Of a stretch of 64,000 nucleotides of DNA, positions 22,946-34,188 are shown piece after piece. Source of the stretch: Parelaphostrongylus tenuis. Taxonomy: Eukaryota > Nematoda > Chromadorea > Rhabditida > Metastrongylidae. A program made the translations under genes and the position numbers. The stretch covers positions 58,575 to 122,574 of the forward strand of contig JAHQIW010001506.1 of NCBI GenBank assembly GCA_019055375.1, read 5' to 3'. Every line of letters begins with the position of its first letter. Position 1 is the first letter of the stretch. The notes under the pieces are model-generated. The model did not search any database, was not told the DNA's origin, and saw only the letters and a list, made by a program, of their open reading frames with translations.

Positions 22946-23929
22946 CGGTTAAGCACTCTAATAAAAACGCATTTTCTTTATTAGTTTATCAGTGGGAGTG
23001 CTTTATATATGTTTAGTTTTATTGGTGATTGTACTAGTGTATTTCGGCTTTGCCGCCTATTATGAGCGGGTGTGTTGTGTGCCGTCAGGGTCACTCGATT
23101 GTCTTAATTATTCCTGCCACGAAAGTCTTTTGCTATTTATTGGATGAAGGACGGTGTTGATCCTGAGACCAACGAACCATATTCATCGCCGTGACGAACA
23201 ATCTATAACAAATAATAATTACAATTGACGAAAGTAAACAACAATCACGACATGTAACGCAATGTTAACAGTTCATGATGATACACTGGATGCGAGCCTA
23301 AGTGTAAGATGCCCCGAGCCCTCTATCTCTAGATGTATGAGAGGAGGTACACATTGTAATGAGCATTAACTATACACACAGGCAATATACAACGGCATGA
23401 ACTACAGTACCTATGATTAGGATAACCTAGAGCCAAGAGAGATGGAAGTTACAGCCGAGCTCCAAGTAGCGTCTGTAGACAATTGGAAATGCTGTGGGCA
23501 TGACACTTTCCCAGTATTCTGTCTCGGTTTGAACTGTGAATAGCTGTTTTAGCACGACACTGCCCAAAGTCTATGGGAAACATCTCTTGGTTGCCAATTG
23601 AAAGGCGCGAGTCTTTGTGTTCTGTGGACACAGTGTCGACAGGTGTTTGAAGCATAAACTGGGTATTGATGCGCGGATGCATCGGCCAGTCGGTGTGAGA
23701 AACACGACGGGGGTATACGACTCACTACGCAACGAACAACCATAGTGATTATCTTTAAGCAGATACTTCATAGTCTACGGCATGACAAATGAAAAATTAG
23801 CAGTTATTTTGCTTAAAAAACTGCATTCTATCTCTTAAGTGGCTCGTTTTTTTTTGCTTAATAACAGTCGAAATAAGATTTTCTTCCACATTCAAGCAAG
23901 TCTCGCCGAATACAAATTGCATCGTGAGC
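22946..23929. other. No supported gene
   Basis: Three overlapping minus-strand frames (23449-23771, up to 77 codons) have no recognisable motif. No repeats were matched. Confidence 0.4.
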
Positions 23930-24515
23930 ACTTCGGAATTATTAGATAGGGTAAGTCTTGAAAATTTTAGCAGTGTGCTTGGTTTTTAGAAAAGACTCCT
24001 TTTAGCGCTGTAACAAGACTTACCCTATCTAATAATTACAAATTGAATATTATATCCAGAAAGTTCTGACCACTTTCGTTGCCTGCATCATGATTTAACT
24101 TCTTGAAAAAAAAAAGGTTCTTCCTATCCTTTCAAGAGATCCAAAAGGAACTCGATAGCTAAAATCTTAGTTTACTTTAGTCACTATACTTTTTTGCCAG
24201 AATGGCTTCTTAAAGCGCTCTAACATAAAAACAAAACTATCTTTTACATTGAAGCATTACTCGCTGAATAAAGCTTTTCCTCTAGATTTTTGGATATTGT
24301 TGGATAGCTCAAGTATCGACTATTCTCCTAATACCGTTGCATCAAAACAACTCTTTTTTGTATTATAGCAGTCAAAAGAAGATTACGGGTCGCAGTTCAT
24401 CGGTAAGTTACAAAAAGGGTTGAGACTTAGGCCAATGCCGTGAAATCCCAACTTTCGAGTGCGAAACCCAACCGTCTTATGATTGTTACAGCGCTCCAAC
24501 AAGTCTTCTCCAAAA
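23930..24515 (-). repeat. R3 dispersed repeat, copy 3 (inverted)
   Basis: The reverse complement aligns with 19150-19660. For example, the block around 24440-24500 is the inverse of 19150-19235, including the 'tttcgcactcgaa' core. The region includes the perfect hairpin listed separately. Confidence 0.65.
23937..24037. repeat. Perfect 24-base inverted repeat
   Basis: The arms at 23937-23960 and 24014-24037 are perfect reverse complements (the arm starts aattattagatagggtaagt). A 53-base spacer holds 'agcgctgtaac', a motif common to R3 copies. It is capable of forming a stable stem, but no polyU terminator or other function is evident. Confidence 0.8.
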
Positions 24516-24739
24516 ACCAACCAAATCTTCGAGATCTCTTAGATTTGCGCTATCGAACGGATTTGTCTATAGACAAAACTTTAGCCGGCCAGAAATCTTC
24601 AAATATGAAACGAAATTTCGTTTTGACAGTAGCAGCGCAGAATAAGCCGTTTGATAAGCTATTGAATGAATGTCAAGAGTTTGATAGAATCTCATTCTTA
24701 GTCTCAGTCTTATAGAATAATCAAAAACTCCTGAGCGTA

Positions 24740-24995
24740 ATAAGTAAAGTGCTGATGGCTCACAAAGGCCTCCATTCCTCATGGGCTTGTATAATAGTAC
24801 TACACTAGTCTCAGACTTGTCTGGGAAGATAAGCAGCATTGACTCGATACAGTGGAGCCCACCGTGAGTCACTGTAAAAGTCAGATGTGCGTTCACTCAC
24901 TTCAAACGAAGCTAGAAATTGAAGACAAATGCATTGCGCATCCCTGGGGATTTGATAAACGCCAAGAGCTTTGTCCTCTTATCCTTTATGCCCAA
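24740..24995 (+). repeat. SINE body, copy 2
   Basis: It aligns with 31375-31565: 'gtctcagacttgtctgggaa', 'gataagcagcattgactcg', 'gagtcactgtaaaa' and 'cgcatccctggggatttga'. The tRNA-like head present at 31280 is unrecognisable here. Confidence 0.65.
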
Positions 24996-25084
24996 ATCCC
25001 TGGCACATCAAATCAGACCATATCTCATACAGTGATACCGTAAAACAAGAGCAATATATATAATTGTTCAACACCATTTATACT

Positions 25085-25645
25085 TATTCTATCAACAGCT
25101 TTTCATAGACCCGGTCAAAATGATGTGATCTGACAAGGATAGGGCACGTTTTGAGCTGTTAGGCCTAGTGCTATACAGATACCTGTTTTATCCTATTGGG
25201 GCCCATTGCTAGCACCCTCTCTCGGTTCAGCCGACTCCCTGAGCTTGAATAATACTCTATAAAGGAATCGATGCCGAGTAATAAATCACCTCAAGGCATT
25301 CTGGTGACCAGCAGTCGAGGTCGTAGCTGTTACAAGGAATCATACCTCTTCAATCGATCGCTTCTTATAGATTCGCTCAAAATTTTATCTGTAAGAATAT
25401 CGCACGTTTCGAGCCGTTAGGTCTAATGCTATATATTTATCTGTTTGTCAGATAACTCCATTAACTGACTTGGGGCAATTTGGTACTCACGTCTATTCTT
25501 TATAGAGGATTATTTAAGTCAGGGAATCAGTTGAGCCGAGGGAGGGTTATACTGATGAGCTTCAATAGGACGAAACCTGTATACCTGTATACCTGTATAG
25601 CACTATACCTAGCAACTCAAACACGTTATATCGTCACCATAAATT
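25085..25645. repeat. R2 foldback element, long copy
   Basis: The left arm begins 'gacccggtcaaaatgatg' and 'gttaggcctagtgctataca'. The right arm ends with the inverse 'gcactatacctagcaactca'. Symmetric blocks also include 'ctctataaaggaat' against 'tttatagaggatta'. A short 'gtatacctgtatacctgtat' duplication lies near the right end. There is no coding. Confidence 0.7.
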
Positions 25646-26173
25646 CAACAATCTATAATTTATAACAGTAGTTTTCAATAATATGCAACTTACGGCAGCA
25701 TATTATATTTACGTACAATATAGGAAAGCAAAAACAATAGTACATTTTAAATAATACTACGAGACAATCAATTCAGTATAAATGCAGTGGATAGTTATGA
25801 AATATCTGCTTTTTTACTACCAAACGCATCTACGTAACATCGCTGGGATTACAGAGTTGTGCGGAATCATAACATATTCAGCAGAAGTAAGTATAACATT
25901 GACACATCTGGTATTTGTTTCTATAGCATGCTCTTGAGCATAAAAGGAATCTTTTTAAGCCGACATCTTTTATAGCACTCACATCGGCGCCGATTTTTCA
26001 AGTGAGATCTTTCGAGAACGCCGCGAGTAGTCGAGGAGAATCGTCTTCTAGATAACTGACATAAGTCGCCCCCTTAACCCATTAAATGTGATTCGTTCTT
26101 TGTTGGGCAGTACGTTCTATGAGCTTTCAGCAGCAATATGTTATAGACGGAATGATAGAGGATACGCACTCAC
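25646..26173. other. No supported gene
   Basis: Nothing recognisable. A minus-strand donor-like gtgagt occurs at 26168-26173 at the end of the piggyBac relic. Confidence 0.4.
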
Positions 26174-26760
26174 CTGAAGAAGGCAATTACAATTATGAAC
26201 TAAGAAGTAGCCAAATGCACGTACCATTTTTGTTCCTTCTAATGGACAAAGAGTAGACAGCCATCTGGTCAGTAGGTCCACAGACTCCTTCTTCTTTTTG
26301 TAGTTTTCGACAACTCTATACTGCTTCGTGTCCGAATTTACGTCGAAGCCTATGAATTCAAAAGCATCTGAACTTCTCTGCTGTCAAGCCATTTGAGTAC
26401 CTCTTTCGATTTTGCACTGCTCTCCAGTCGCACTTGCGCAGTTTCCCTTGCATGAAGTGCTTTGGCATAACTTTCCGCCTCTTCCTGCAAGTTCCGGTCA
26501 GGTATGCATTCTTCTGCAACAATTTTTCCGCTAGGGAACATTGGTGTACCAAGTGTCGGCGTGAAGTTGTTTTTCTTGATTTAACAGACCCTCCATCAAA
26601 TTTATGACCACACGTTCCGAAAAAGGTTGGCACGGTTTGGGAGTTGTATCCGCAATTGTGTGTATCATTGTCATGCGTGCATCCTCTTTCACCACAAACT
26701 TTGAAAGGCTATATACCGAATCTGTTCCTTTTGCAATGAGCGTACAGGCGGAGCTTTTAG
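26174..26760 (-). mobile_element. piggyBac-like transposase relic
   Basis: Piecing three minus-strand frames together in order gives the C-terminal half of a piggyBac transposase: SERVVINLMEGLLNQEKQL, then ADTWYTNVP (usual DNYYTS, second catalytic Asp kept), LAEKLLQKNAYLTGTCRKRR, KSKEVLKWLDSREVQML, and finally VVENYKKKKESVDLLTRW (usual DYNKxKGGVDxxDQ, third Asp kept) with VRAFGYFLVHNCN. Frame changes fall near 26540 and 26380. The first-Asp block and N-terminus were not found to the right, nor the C-terminal cysteine-rich domain to the left. Family assignment rests on block order and spacing. Confidence 0.75.
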
Positions 26761-26818
26761 TAAATAATATACTATATATACTATATAGATATATTATATA
26801 CTGTATGTATCATATACC
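26761..26818. repeat. AT-rich palindromic tract
   Basis: Alternating 'atatactatata' and 'gatatattatatac' stretches; simple sequence. Confidence 0.6.
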
Positions 26819-28389
26819 ACCTGAATAATTCTGTCCTTCTACATCTACACTGAAGCTACATACTAGCATTATTGGCATCATATTGATCGCTAGACCTTAA
26901 TGATGTGGCCACGTTTAGACTCTGGCAATCAGACAAAAAGCACAGGGAACTGCTCCAGCACACAAAGTGATTGGATCGTTGCACAAGCAGATCAGCTATT
27001 TCTAGACTGCGTGGGTGTGAAGGAGCTCACATAGGCCACGAGCCGCAAAACTATCGAGAATCGCTGGCGGTGGGTACGTTATCCACTATAGTTCATGAAG
27101 TGCAATAATGACAGAGAAAAATTTTCTTTAGAGCCTGGCTCCCAATTTATTGATAAAACGTTCAATAAAATCCTTATCCTAGAGGATCTTGCAGCGGTCA
27201 ATTATACGCTTTGATGTCATTGTTTAGTTTTGGATTGAGACATTCCAGTAAAATGTACCGAGAGGAATTCGGCTCATCAACGCGAAAATTCCGAAGAATC
27301 CATCATTTATGCGGCATAAATTCAGGACAGTCGTTTGCTACGTCTAATCGCCGAAGTATTAGGGCGTCGTGACATTTCTCTTAAAACGTTCGTACAGAGA
27401 AGAAAGCGAACCCAGTCAATGTGGGCAACATCCACTCATAATGTATGACGACATACGGACAACAATGGTGAGATTTGGAATAGAAGCAACTATTCTTTGA
27501 AAAAAGGTACATCTCAGCTTGAAAAGGATCTCGAAGCTTTCCAGTTATACAAAAGTTCGAAAATGAGCCGCAAAGCGAGTTTCGCGTCATTACGCCCGAT
27601 ATCTTGCCATTTCGCAGGTCGATTTTCTGGTCGGACGAAGCACCATACTCGCTGTTAATACTGTTACTGATGATGAATGAGCGAGCGCAATTGTTGAGCA
27701 AATCTGCAGCGCCGCTATTGAGCGCCATTGGTTAAGCAGTCGCTCTGATTCAAAAATTTTGTTTGACGACGAAATTTTTCTAGACGATGAAAAGCGTTCG
27801 ACTGCACTAGCCTGGCTTTCCGCCTGACAGCGAGCATTTTGCAACTTCAAGGATAAAAAGATTACAATACTATTACTGTCACTACAATAAAGAAGTAGTT
27901 AACTTTTCCAACAATCCGGCAACATTCTAGCTAGTGATTTCTTTGTATTTTCGAACTAGCTTATAATTTTGTCTAAACTACCTTGAGCAATATATTAAAC
28001 TTTATATCATAGTGTCTTGATCGAGCCAGCAAGCCCACGACAGTTTCGCTCACAGAGACGAATAAATATATCATCGGACGGCTGGAAGAGCCAAGAGAGG
28101 CAAATCATTTATTTACTGTTTAACATGTTTAACTACCTTTGTATTTATATAATCATCCTACTTTCATTTGGCTATTTTTGATACGTGATGATTTCCTCTG
28201 CAGAGAAAGCAATAAAGCTCATCTTGCCAACTTCTTATAACTGGAAATAATTTGCATCTTCTTTGCACTTCAATTTGTTCCGCAGCTAAGAGCATACATG
28301 TGCGCAACTGGTTCATTTCACGTAAATCAATGATAAATGTATACTCTGTATCATCGCTGTAAAAACTCTGTCATCAATAAACCTTAGAA
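26819..28389. other. No supported gene
   Basis: Two overlapping minus-strand frames (27381-27728, 115 codons; 27590-27850, 86 codons) lie upstream of the piggyBac relic and could be decayed 5' parts of that element, but no transposase block is visible in them. Confidence 0.35.
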
Positions 28390-28970
28390 GCGACGTTAGG
28401 TCAGTCCTTTACAGGCTGAATACAACCTCGTATGAGCTCACCAAGGGCTCCTCCCGCGCCCACAAACCATGTGGAGACGTTCATGACCCTGAGGTATATT
28501 TTATACTAATCATATACATTTTGTTGGCAAGAAATCTTCCAGAATTTCTCGTTTTTGTAGAATTGCATCTTGCTTTTTCAGCAAATAAAAACAGTAGGTG
28601 ATTAATTAAAGTATTCATCTTCAACTTCAATCACTTCCTGCCACTTTTCCGACAGCTTGATTGTTCCGCGACTGTATAATTCGTGCCGAAAATTGTCGAA
28701 GAAAGGGAGTAGTCAGCGATGGCGAGGTCTCCCTTGCGTCTAAAACGGCTTCTCTGTCAATTTCCTGTAGGCGGCCAGCTCCTCACTAATGCATCAGTTT
28801 TCTATTCGGCTTTGAATTATTGAAACGATGAAAAACTGCACCTCACCAACTGCTCCGCCACTCAAACCTCGTTGATCTTGCGGGTTTTTCAGCAGCACGT
28901 GAACCCAAACGATACTCGTGTAGCATTAACAATAGTTTTTGCTCTGGGGTTAGCTCCATTCTAAAATAAA
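28390..28970 (-). mobile_element. Internally deleted mariner
   Basis: The minus strand starts at about 28965 with MELTPEQKLLLMLHEYRLGS, the N-terminus of a mariner transposase. It passes through EIDREAVLDARETSPSLTT (the linker before the second HTH) and joins almost directly to FFDNFRHELYSRGTIKLSEK and WQEVIEVEDEYFN, the C-terminal end. The whole catalytic middle, about 200 codons, is missing, and there are stops. This is the structure of a non-autonomous deletion derivative. The 3' flank 28390-28480 contains the R1X tail end, as at the 17-kb and 19.8-kb copies. Confidence 0.8.
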
Positions 28971-30464
28971 TGTGTAAGAGTTATACATCAAACTGACAGC
29001 AAGATGCTGCTCCAAACGCTAGTGAAAGCAAAAGCTTTAAATGCATGAACATAATCAGCAAAAACGACAACCCTGAAAATCTCTCGCCAATCCAATAAAT
29101 TTTTCAAGAAATACTTTTTGTTCCAAGAAAATACATAAGTTGATAGTTGTGGGCTAGAACAGAAGACTCTGTCCAGAGAAGAAGTCAGAAATGACTTGCT
29201 TGACCTGACCAGTAAAAGGCATCAATTGTCCACCAGATCATTCGAAAGTCTGATATAATCTAAGCCGAGGAAGCCGAAGGCTACGAAGCGTCATTGATCG
29301 AACACTTGATGATAATCTTTGCGGTGAAGAAACGTTGAGAAGAAAAGCGCTGAAAAATCTGTATGTTCACTATTGTCTAATTTGTGGAAGTTCCCTTTTA
29401 GTGTCAGGAAAATTTGGGGAGTAAGTTTTTGAGAATTAAATGATTAAATGACTCAATAAAGAAAATCAGTCTGCTAATGCTTGGAGATAAATGCAAGTTC
29501 CATTGATTATCAAGCATATCCATATTCATATTAATGATATTTATAAACAAATGCATGGTATTCGTCGTTCGTCGTCCATGCGTTCTATAAACAGAACCTT
29601 TAATCGAAAAACGAAGCAGCCATGTAAACTTGAATTATGATTCCAAAAACAGTTGTGACAAGACTATGGAAAAGCATAATATTGTCCTGCTCAACAACTA
29701 GCACATTATCTCATTGTCATGACTAGAACATTCGCCTCTTTTCCGAATCTCTTATTTCAGCATTTTCACATGTATCACTTACAAGTGCTAGGTCAGCGAT
29801 ATCTCTGACTGGTAATGTGCGCCAAACTCAACCACAAGCGGCTGTGAAAATGTCCACGCCGTAGATATTATGTAGAAGAGTTTGCGATATCGATCAAGCA
29901 AATCCATATACTCAAGATTGAAGGCAGCCTTTGATCATAAATTGCCTAGCAGCCTAACCACATCGCTACTTCTTCCTAGAAGGAGGGTTGTTTTATCCCA
30001 ACGACGTGATAAGAGCGCATTCACCACCTGAGTAGACATCTGAATAAGCCGAAATCATCTCCACAGCTGCTATGATATTGGACGCTGCGATTACATCATG
30101 TAAACATCATAGTGGGAAAGATCTTATAATTGATTGTCACTACTTTATGGCATAATAAACTTTGGTTGCTAAGAATTGGTTCGCACATAATACAGAATTA
30201 TGCCGAGTTGATTCGAAATTCTCGCTATTTTTGAACGGGCGACGCACCTGGTAAGGTTGTCATTTTCAAAACCGCTGTGATCGAGTTTGGTGCACATCAG
30301 CCATACGGCGCAACATCGTGCCTTTTTGCCGTTGTCATACTCAGTTTTACCGATAAACTATGTTTAGGTGGTCTTCCAGTTTTTTGGTTGAGGGCTTTGA
30401 TTATTGAACGCCCGGAGAATGGCTTGAAATGATAACTAAAGCTTAAGCATCCAGAAGCCATTAA
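28971..30464. other. No supported gene; R5 copy inside
   Basis: At 29255-29425 there is an R5 repeat copy. One plus-strand reading of it contains YVHYCLICGSSLL, a CxxC-like snippet, but the same stretch at 59930 does not keep it, so no gene is called. The rest is featureless. Confidence 0.35.
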
Positions 30465-31174
30465 TGATCCCTCACCATCTCCCAATCGCTCTTTACAAAA
30501 TATTGGACTGTTGTTTTTCGTAAAACCAAAATGAAGGATATGCTCTTGATGCTTTTCGTAAATTCAGAAAGATGATGATGCTCTTTTTATTTTTATAAGG
30601 ACATATGAAATCATGCTGGGCAAGTTGCAGAACGGATGAGTTTTTCCATTAGATTACGGCCCTGTATAAAATTGTACCACTCAAGCCGTTCTCTTTGCTT
30701 TCCGTAGGAGAATCATGATGCCTAGGAGGATAAAACTAGCGGTTTGACTCAACATTTGGCCATTTAACAATTGTCTAGGCCAGATATACATTCGTTAGTC
30801 TTCACTTTCCTTGGCATTGTCAGAGTCGTAGCATATTACTTAAAGTATAATCAACCACCGTCCATCCACTCTTCAGCAACTACTGTAGCGATCAAAGTGC
30901 CATTCGATATTGTCCTCTTCTCTTAATTTTTGGTTCTATCGAAGATTTCACAACTTTTGACACTTGCGCGACCCAAATTCCTTTGCGCATTACCACATGT
31001 AATCAAAAGCTGCCAACCTTTGCATTCGTGAAAAATACTTTTAAATATCCACTCACCATTCTCTGATATTTTGACGGCCAGTTGGGCGTTATATTCACTT
31101 GCACTTATTTCACATTCAGCTATCGGTTGGAAATTTGCATCAGTAGCAATTACATTTATTTCCAAAATTTCCAA
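30465..31174 (-). pseudogene. Unrecognised gene relic, paralogue 1
   Basis: A minus-strand frame beginning MEILEINVIATDANFQPIAE runs 83 codons to EIFDRTKN. After a stop it continues in register with EKRTISNGTLIATVVAEEWM. A strong donor (AATG|gtgagt) lies inside it near 31068, so a splice there is possible. The same protein text, diverged (EIFDRTKTEEKRTTLKGTLA, then LAEKWNSG), is found at 54900-55080, and the DNA similarity spans about 680 bases. I do not recognise the family. Stops in both copies suggest that both are decayed. Confidence 0.45.
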
Positions 31175-31261
31175 AAGTGATTAATGAACCTATGGAAAAG
31201 TTAGAAAGCTCTAAATCATTGTAGACATAAGGATTACAATATCCTCTAGGTTAATAATAGT

Positions 31262-31565
31262 TTATATTCTCTTTAATGCGCATGTGGCGCAGTGGTTAAA
31301 GGTGCTCTGTGTCGCACATGAGGTCGATGGTTCGATCTCGCGTTCATGGTTCACCAAACCATCTGTTCCTTCGGGGTCGGCAGATTGATAGCAGACGGTC
31401 TCAGACTTAGCTGAGAAGATAAGCAGCACTGACTCGGTACAAACGTTAGGCCATCGCAAGTCACTGTAAAGGCAAAATATGCATTCAACTCAGCTTAAAC
31501 GAAGTTAAAAATAGAAGGCGAATGCATGGCGCACTCCCCAGGGATTTGAACATCGGGAGCTCTCT
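31262..31565 (+). repeat. tRNA-derived SINE, best copy
   Basis: The head 31278-31350 has an A-box (tggcgcagtggttaaaggtg) and a B-box (ggttcgatctc) at tRNA spacing. The body continues through 'gtctcagacttagctgagaa' to 'ccccagggatttgaa', and the same body occurs at 24740-24995. The head's T-stem pairs poorly, so it is a repeat rather than a tRNA gene. Pol III transcription is inferred from the boxes only. Confidence 0.75.
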
Positions 31566-31684
31566 TTTTTATTCGCTAATTATTTTTACAATATTCGTTC
31601 GTAGATATCATTAGGTAGTGAGCATCATCGCAATTGGTTAATGCCTTCGTAAATTTCATCTACTTTTGTATGTCATTTTTCCAA

Positions 31685-31898
31685 GGAGACTAATCATGGA
31701 GCGGAAGATCTCTCCTACACTCATGATCTGAATGAAGAGAAGGTTGCAGAAGTTAAGGGACGACCGGTGAAAAAAGGGAAGCGCTCAAAGAAGTTGAAGA
31801 AGAGTCGTGGAAAGATAAAACATAGAAGAGATTTGAAAAGCTCAACAGCTATTGACCCTTACGGGATCGCGTGTACAGTGTGTGGTGCACGCGAATTT
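31685..31898 (+). CDS. Candidate exon, lysine-rich, unrecognised
   Basis: After an acceptor-like ttccaag the plus strand reads ETNHGAEDLSYTHDLNEEKV, then a very basic run (GRPVKKGKRSKKLKKSRGKI) and AIDPYGIACTVCGAREFL before a stop. The bias toward charged residues and the acceptor make it look like genuine coding sequence, possibly a nuclear or nucleolar protein. I do not recognise the family. It may be the first visible part of the gene whose other candidate exons lie at 33118-34188, but phases cannot be verified. It could also be part of a mobile element. Confidence 0.4.
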
Positions 31899-33117
31899 TT
31901 GTGATTTTTTCGTCAACCTTAGATTTTTCCGTCCGACTCTAAACAACCATTCGATAACGGAGAATATTGCAGATCTGATGGTACCTTTAAATTTAGAAAA
32001 TGTTCTTTCATTGAGCTGTAGCAACGAAGAGAATATCGCGCTTTTCTGTTCAGAGTGTACAGTGTGATTTGCACTTGTGTTCACATGGTCTTTTCACAGA
32101 TCAAATTCTTTAACAAAAGCTTCAATAGTAATTCGATAGCTTGAAAAATGTTTATTCCGAATATATACTTTGTTTCTAAATTGAATTTTAAATGTAGGTT
32201 TTCAAGCGCTATAAAAGCGGTGATCAAGAACAGCGTTTCGCCTCCAGATTGATTTGTGTGCTTCGCTATCGTTTATTCCTGCCCTTGTATTAGAGTTTTG
32301 ATAATCGTTCGATAATTCGAAAAGTATGAACTTTACGAAACTAATTGGACTTTTTTGAGCAGCTTTTTTAGTGTCGTGAAGCAAGGGATTTAAGATTAGA
32401 TTTCACACTCTGAGTGAACAAGTAGTCTTTTGAACTGCGCAGCAGGTGTTTTGGTGATTGTATAGTAAAATTCGTACCACAGAGACAATTTGTGATCAGA
32501 AAATGATATGATACTAAATGCCTGCCATAAAAGTCTTTTTTAGTAAAAAGAAAATCCACGCGTTTTAAAAATTTCCACTTTTCAATACTAAGGTAGCATC
32601 AAGGAGAAAACAACACCGCCATTTCTTACTTCTTAATCTTTGACGTTATGCGACAAAGTAAAACTAGAACGCATTCTTTTCAAATCGTGGCTTTTTCAAA
32701 AAGCTTATGTAGTGTGATTTTTAGAATGCAGTAAAATAAGCTTTTATGAGGCCCACAATCATCAATTTGTGGGGTACTTCACTGGAAAAATTACATATTT
32801 CTCACCCCAATTTTTCAAGCTTCTTACTGATGTTGTTGATCTTCTGTTTGAAGTATTTATCACCAAACAAAAAATTATACAACAACCATCGATCATAGCA
32901 TTTCACCCTAAATATGATTACCGGTCAACATTTACCCGCCTTGCATAAAATTTTGCTTGTTACAATCAGCAATTTATTTGTTTCATGACAATAAACATCA
33001 AATCCTAAGATATTCAGCTCTCGGCTCATAAATGTCGTCAGTAATATACGACATGATATTTCGACACAAAATATACAACTTGTCGGACGCCAAAATGCCT
33101 ATCAACACACTATTAGC
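31899..33117. other. No supported gene
   Basis: Short frames only. It would be an intron if the flanking candidate exons belong together. Confidence 0.35.
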
Positions 33118-33540
33118 ATGGTATGCAGTTCCTCATCTTCGCAAGCTTCCCAGTCTTCTTCTCCTAAGGCATCCTCATCTTTTTCTCTTGACCTGAAGGC
33201 CCTAGAAATAAAGCTCTCGAATATTCGCAAACAAGTATGATTGAAGGTGAAACAGCAAATTATTCCATTACCTCACGAACTTGTTGCAAGTTTTCGGAAC
33301 TTGGACCAACAGATTTTCTGGCATGTCACCACATTATCAGTCATGTTTTCCTAGGAATAACGACTACTCCGTGGACTCACCTGTTAACGAGTATTCGCCG
33401 GTGAACAGAAATGCTGGTATAGGCTCATCAACTAATGAGCAATCATCGGCGCAAGGAAATATCGAAACCTTTCCAGATAGGAATCTCCAAATGAAGCGCG
33501 GTTGCTTGAAGAAGACGATTTCGTATGTTCGCTCAGAAAA
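33118..33540 (+). CDS. Two candidate exons, unrecognised
   Basis: Exon 1 (33118-33234) starts at an ATG and reads MVCSSSSSQASQSSSPKASS and then FSLDLKALEIKLSNIRKQ, ending at a possible gtatga donor. Exon 2 begins after ttatcag at 33341, in matching phase, and reads NNDYSVDSPVNEYSPVNRNA, with FPDRNLQMKRGCLKKTISYV near the end, up to a strong gtgagt donor at 33541. The serine-rich N-terminus and polar composition are typical of disordered protein. No domain is recognisable. Support comes from consistent phase and splice signals. Confidence 0.4.
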
Positions 33541-33764
33541 GTGAGTAATTTTGAGCCTACTGATTAAATTTTGTACCTTTGATTGATGTTAGTAAATATG
33601 AGAGCTGTAATAACTTCAGACATAGGAAACATCCGAATTTGACGACAGTTCTCTCTAGTATTTATTTTATTGAACCTTTTTAGCTGAGATACGATGTAGA
33701 ATATATTATATAATATATATATAGTGCATTTATCCAATAATTTTGAGTAACGTACAGAATCTTG

Positions 33765-33830
33765 GACGTCACACGCGATCACCCTTTCGGGGCATTGCGC
33801 TAACCAGTTGCACTACCGACGCCTGTTCTC
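33765..33830 (-). repeat. Possible tRNA-like relic
   Basis: The minus strand reads 'tagtgcaactggttagcgca', a good A-box-like D-arm, and 'ccccgaaagggtgat' at the anticodon arm. The B-box is not convincing. Confidence 0.3.
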
Positions 33831-33884
33831 TCATCGCTCACTGAGCCTCAATATCGTTTAAAAACTTTACGGCTGTGTTTGTAG

Positions 33885-34188
33885 TGCAATCACATTGTGT
33901 TTATTGGGGAAGTTTACGGCCCGAAAAAATGTGTTTCTTTCAAGTCCTGCTGGAACAAAAATGATAAAAATAGCGAGGGAGTTTTCATTGTTACTGTAAA
34001 TTGTGATTTTGGTACTTTTCATGTTCCTGAGCAGGCAAAAGGCAGTATAAGCCCTAAACAATTACCTTTGCAGACAACAATTCGTGCATTATATAAGATT
34101 CGCGGTGCGGACTTGGACACTCCAGCCACAAGCTGCGAACCACCGCGACGTACAAAAAGAAGAAGCAAAAAGCTTAGTAAAATACAAG
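33885..34188 (+). CDS. Candidate exon, unrecognised, basic C-terminal part
   Basis: After a good acceptor (gtttgtag) the plus strand is open for about 100 codons: CNHIVFIGEVYGPKKCVSFK, later VFIVTVNCDFGTFHVPEQ, then PPRRTKRRSKKLSKIQ ending at a possible gtttgt donor. The alternating hydrophobic stretch suggests beta structure, and the basic run resembles a nuclear localisation signal. The phase does not join directly to the exon ending at 33540, so another exon would have to intervene or they are separate. The family is not recognised. Confidence 0.4.

Noticed and set aside
29255..29425. A zinc-ribbon protein exon (YVHYCLICG)
   Set aside because: The stretch is a copy of the R5 repeat and the paired copy at 59930 does not preserve the cysteines or the frame.
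31278..31352. A functional tRNA gene
   Set aside because: The A and B boxes are present but stem pairing is poor, and the downstream body is shared with another locus, so it is a SINE.
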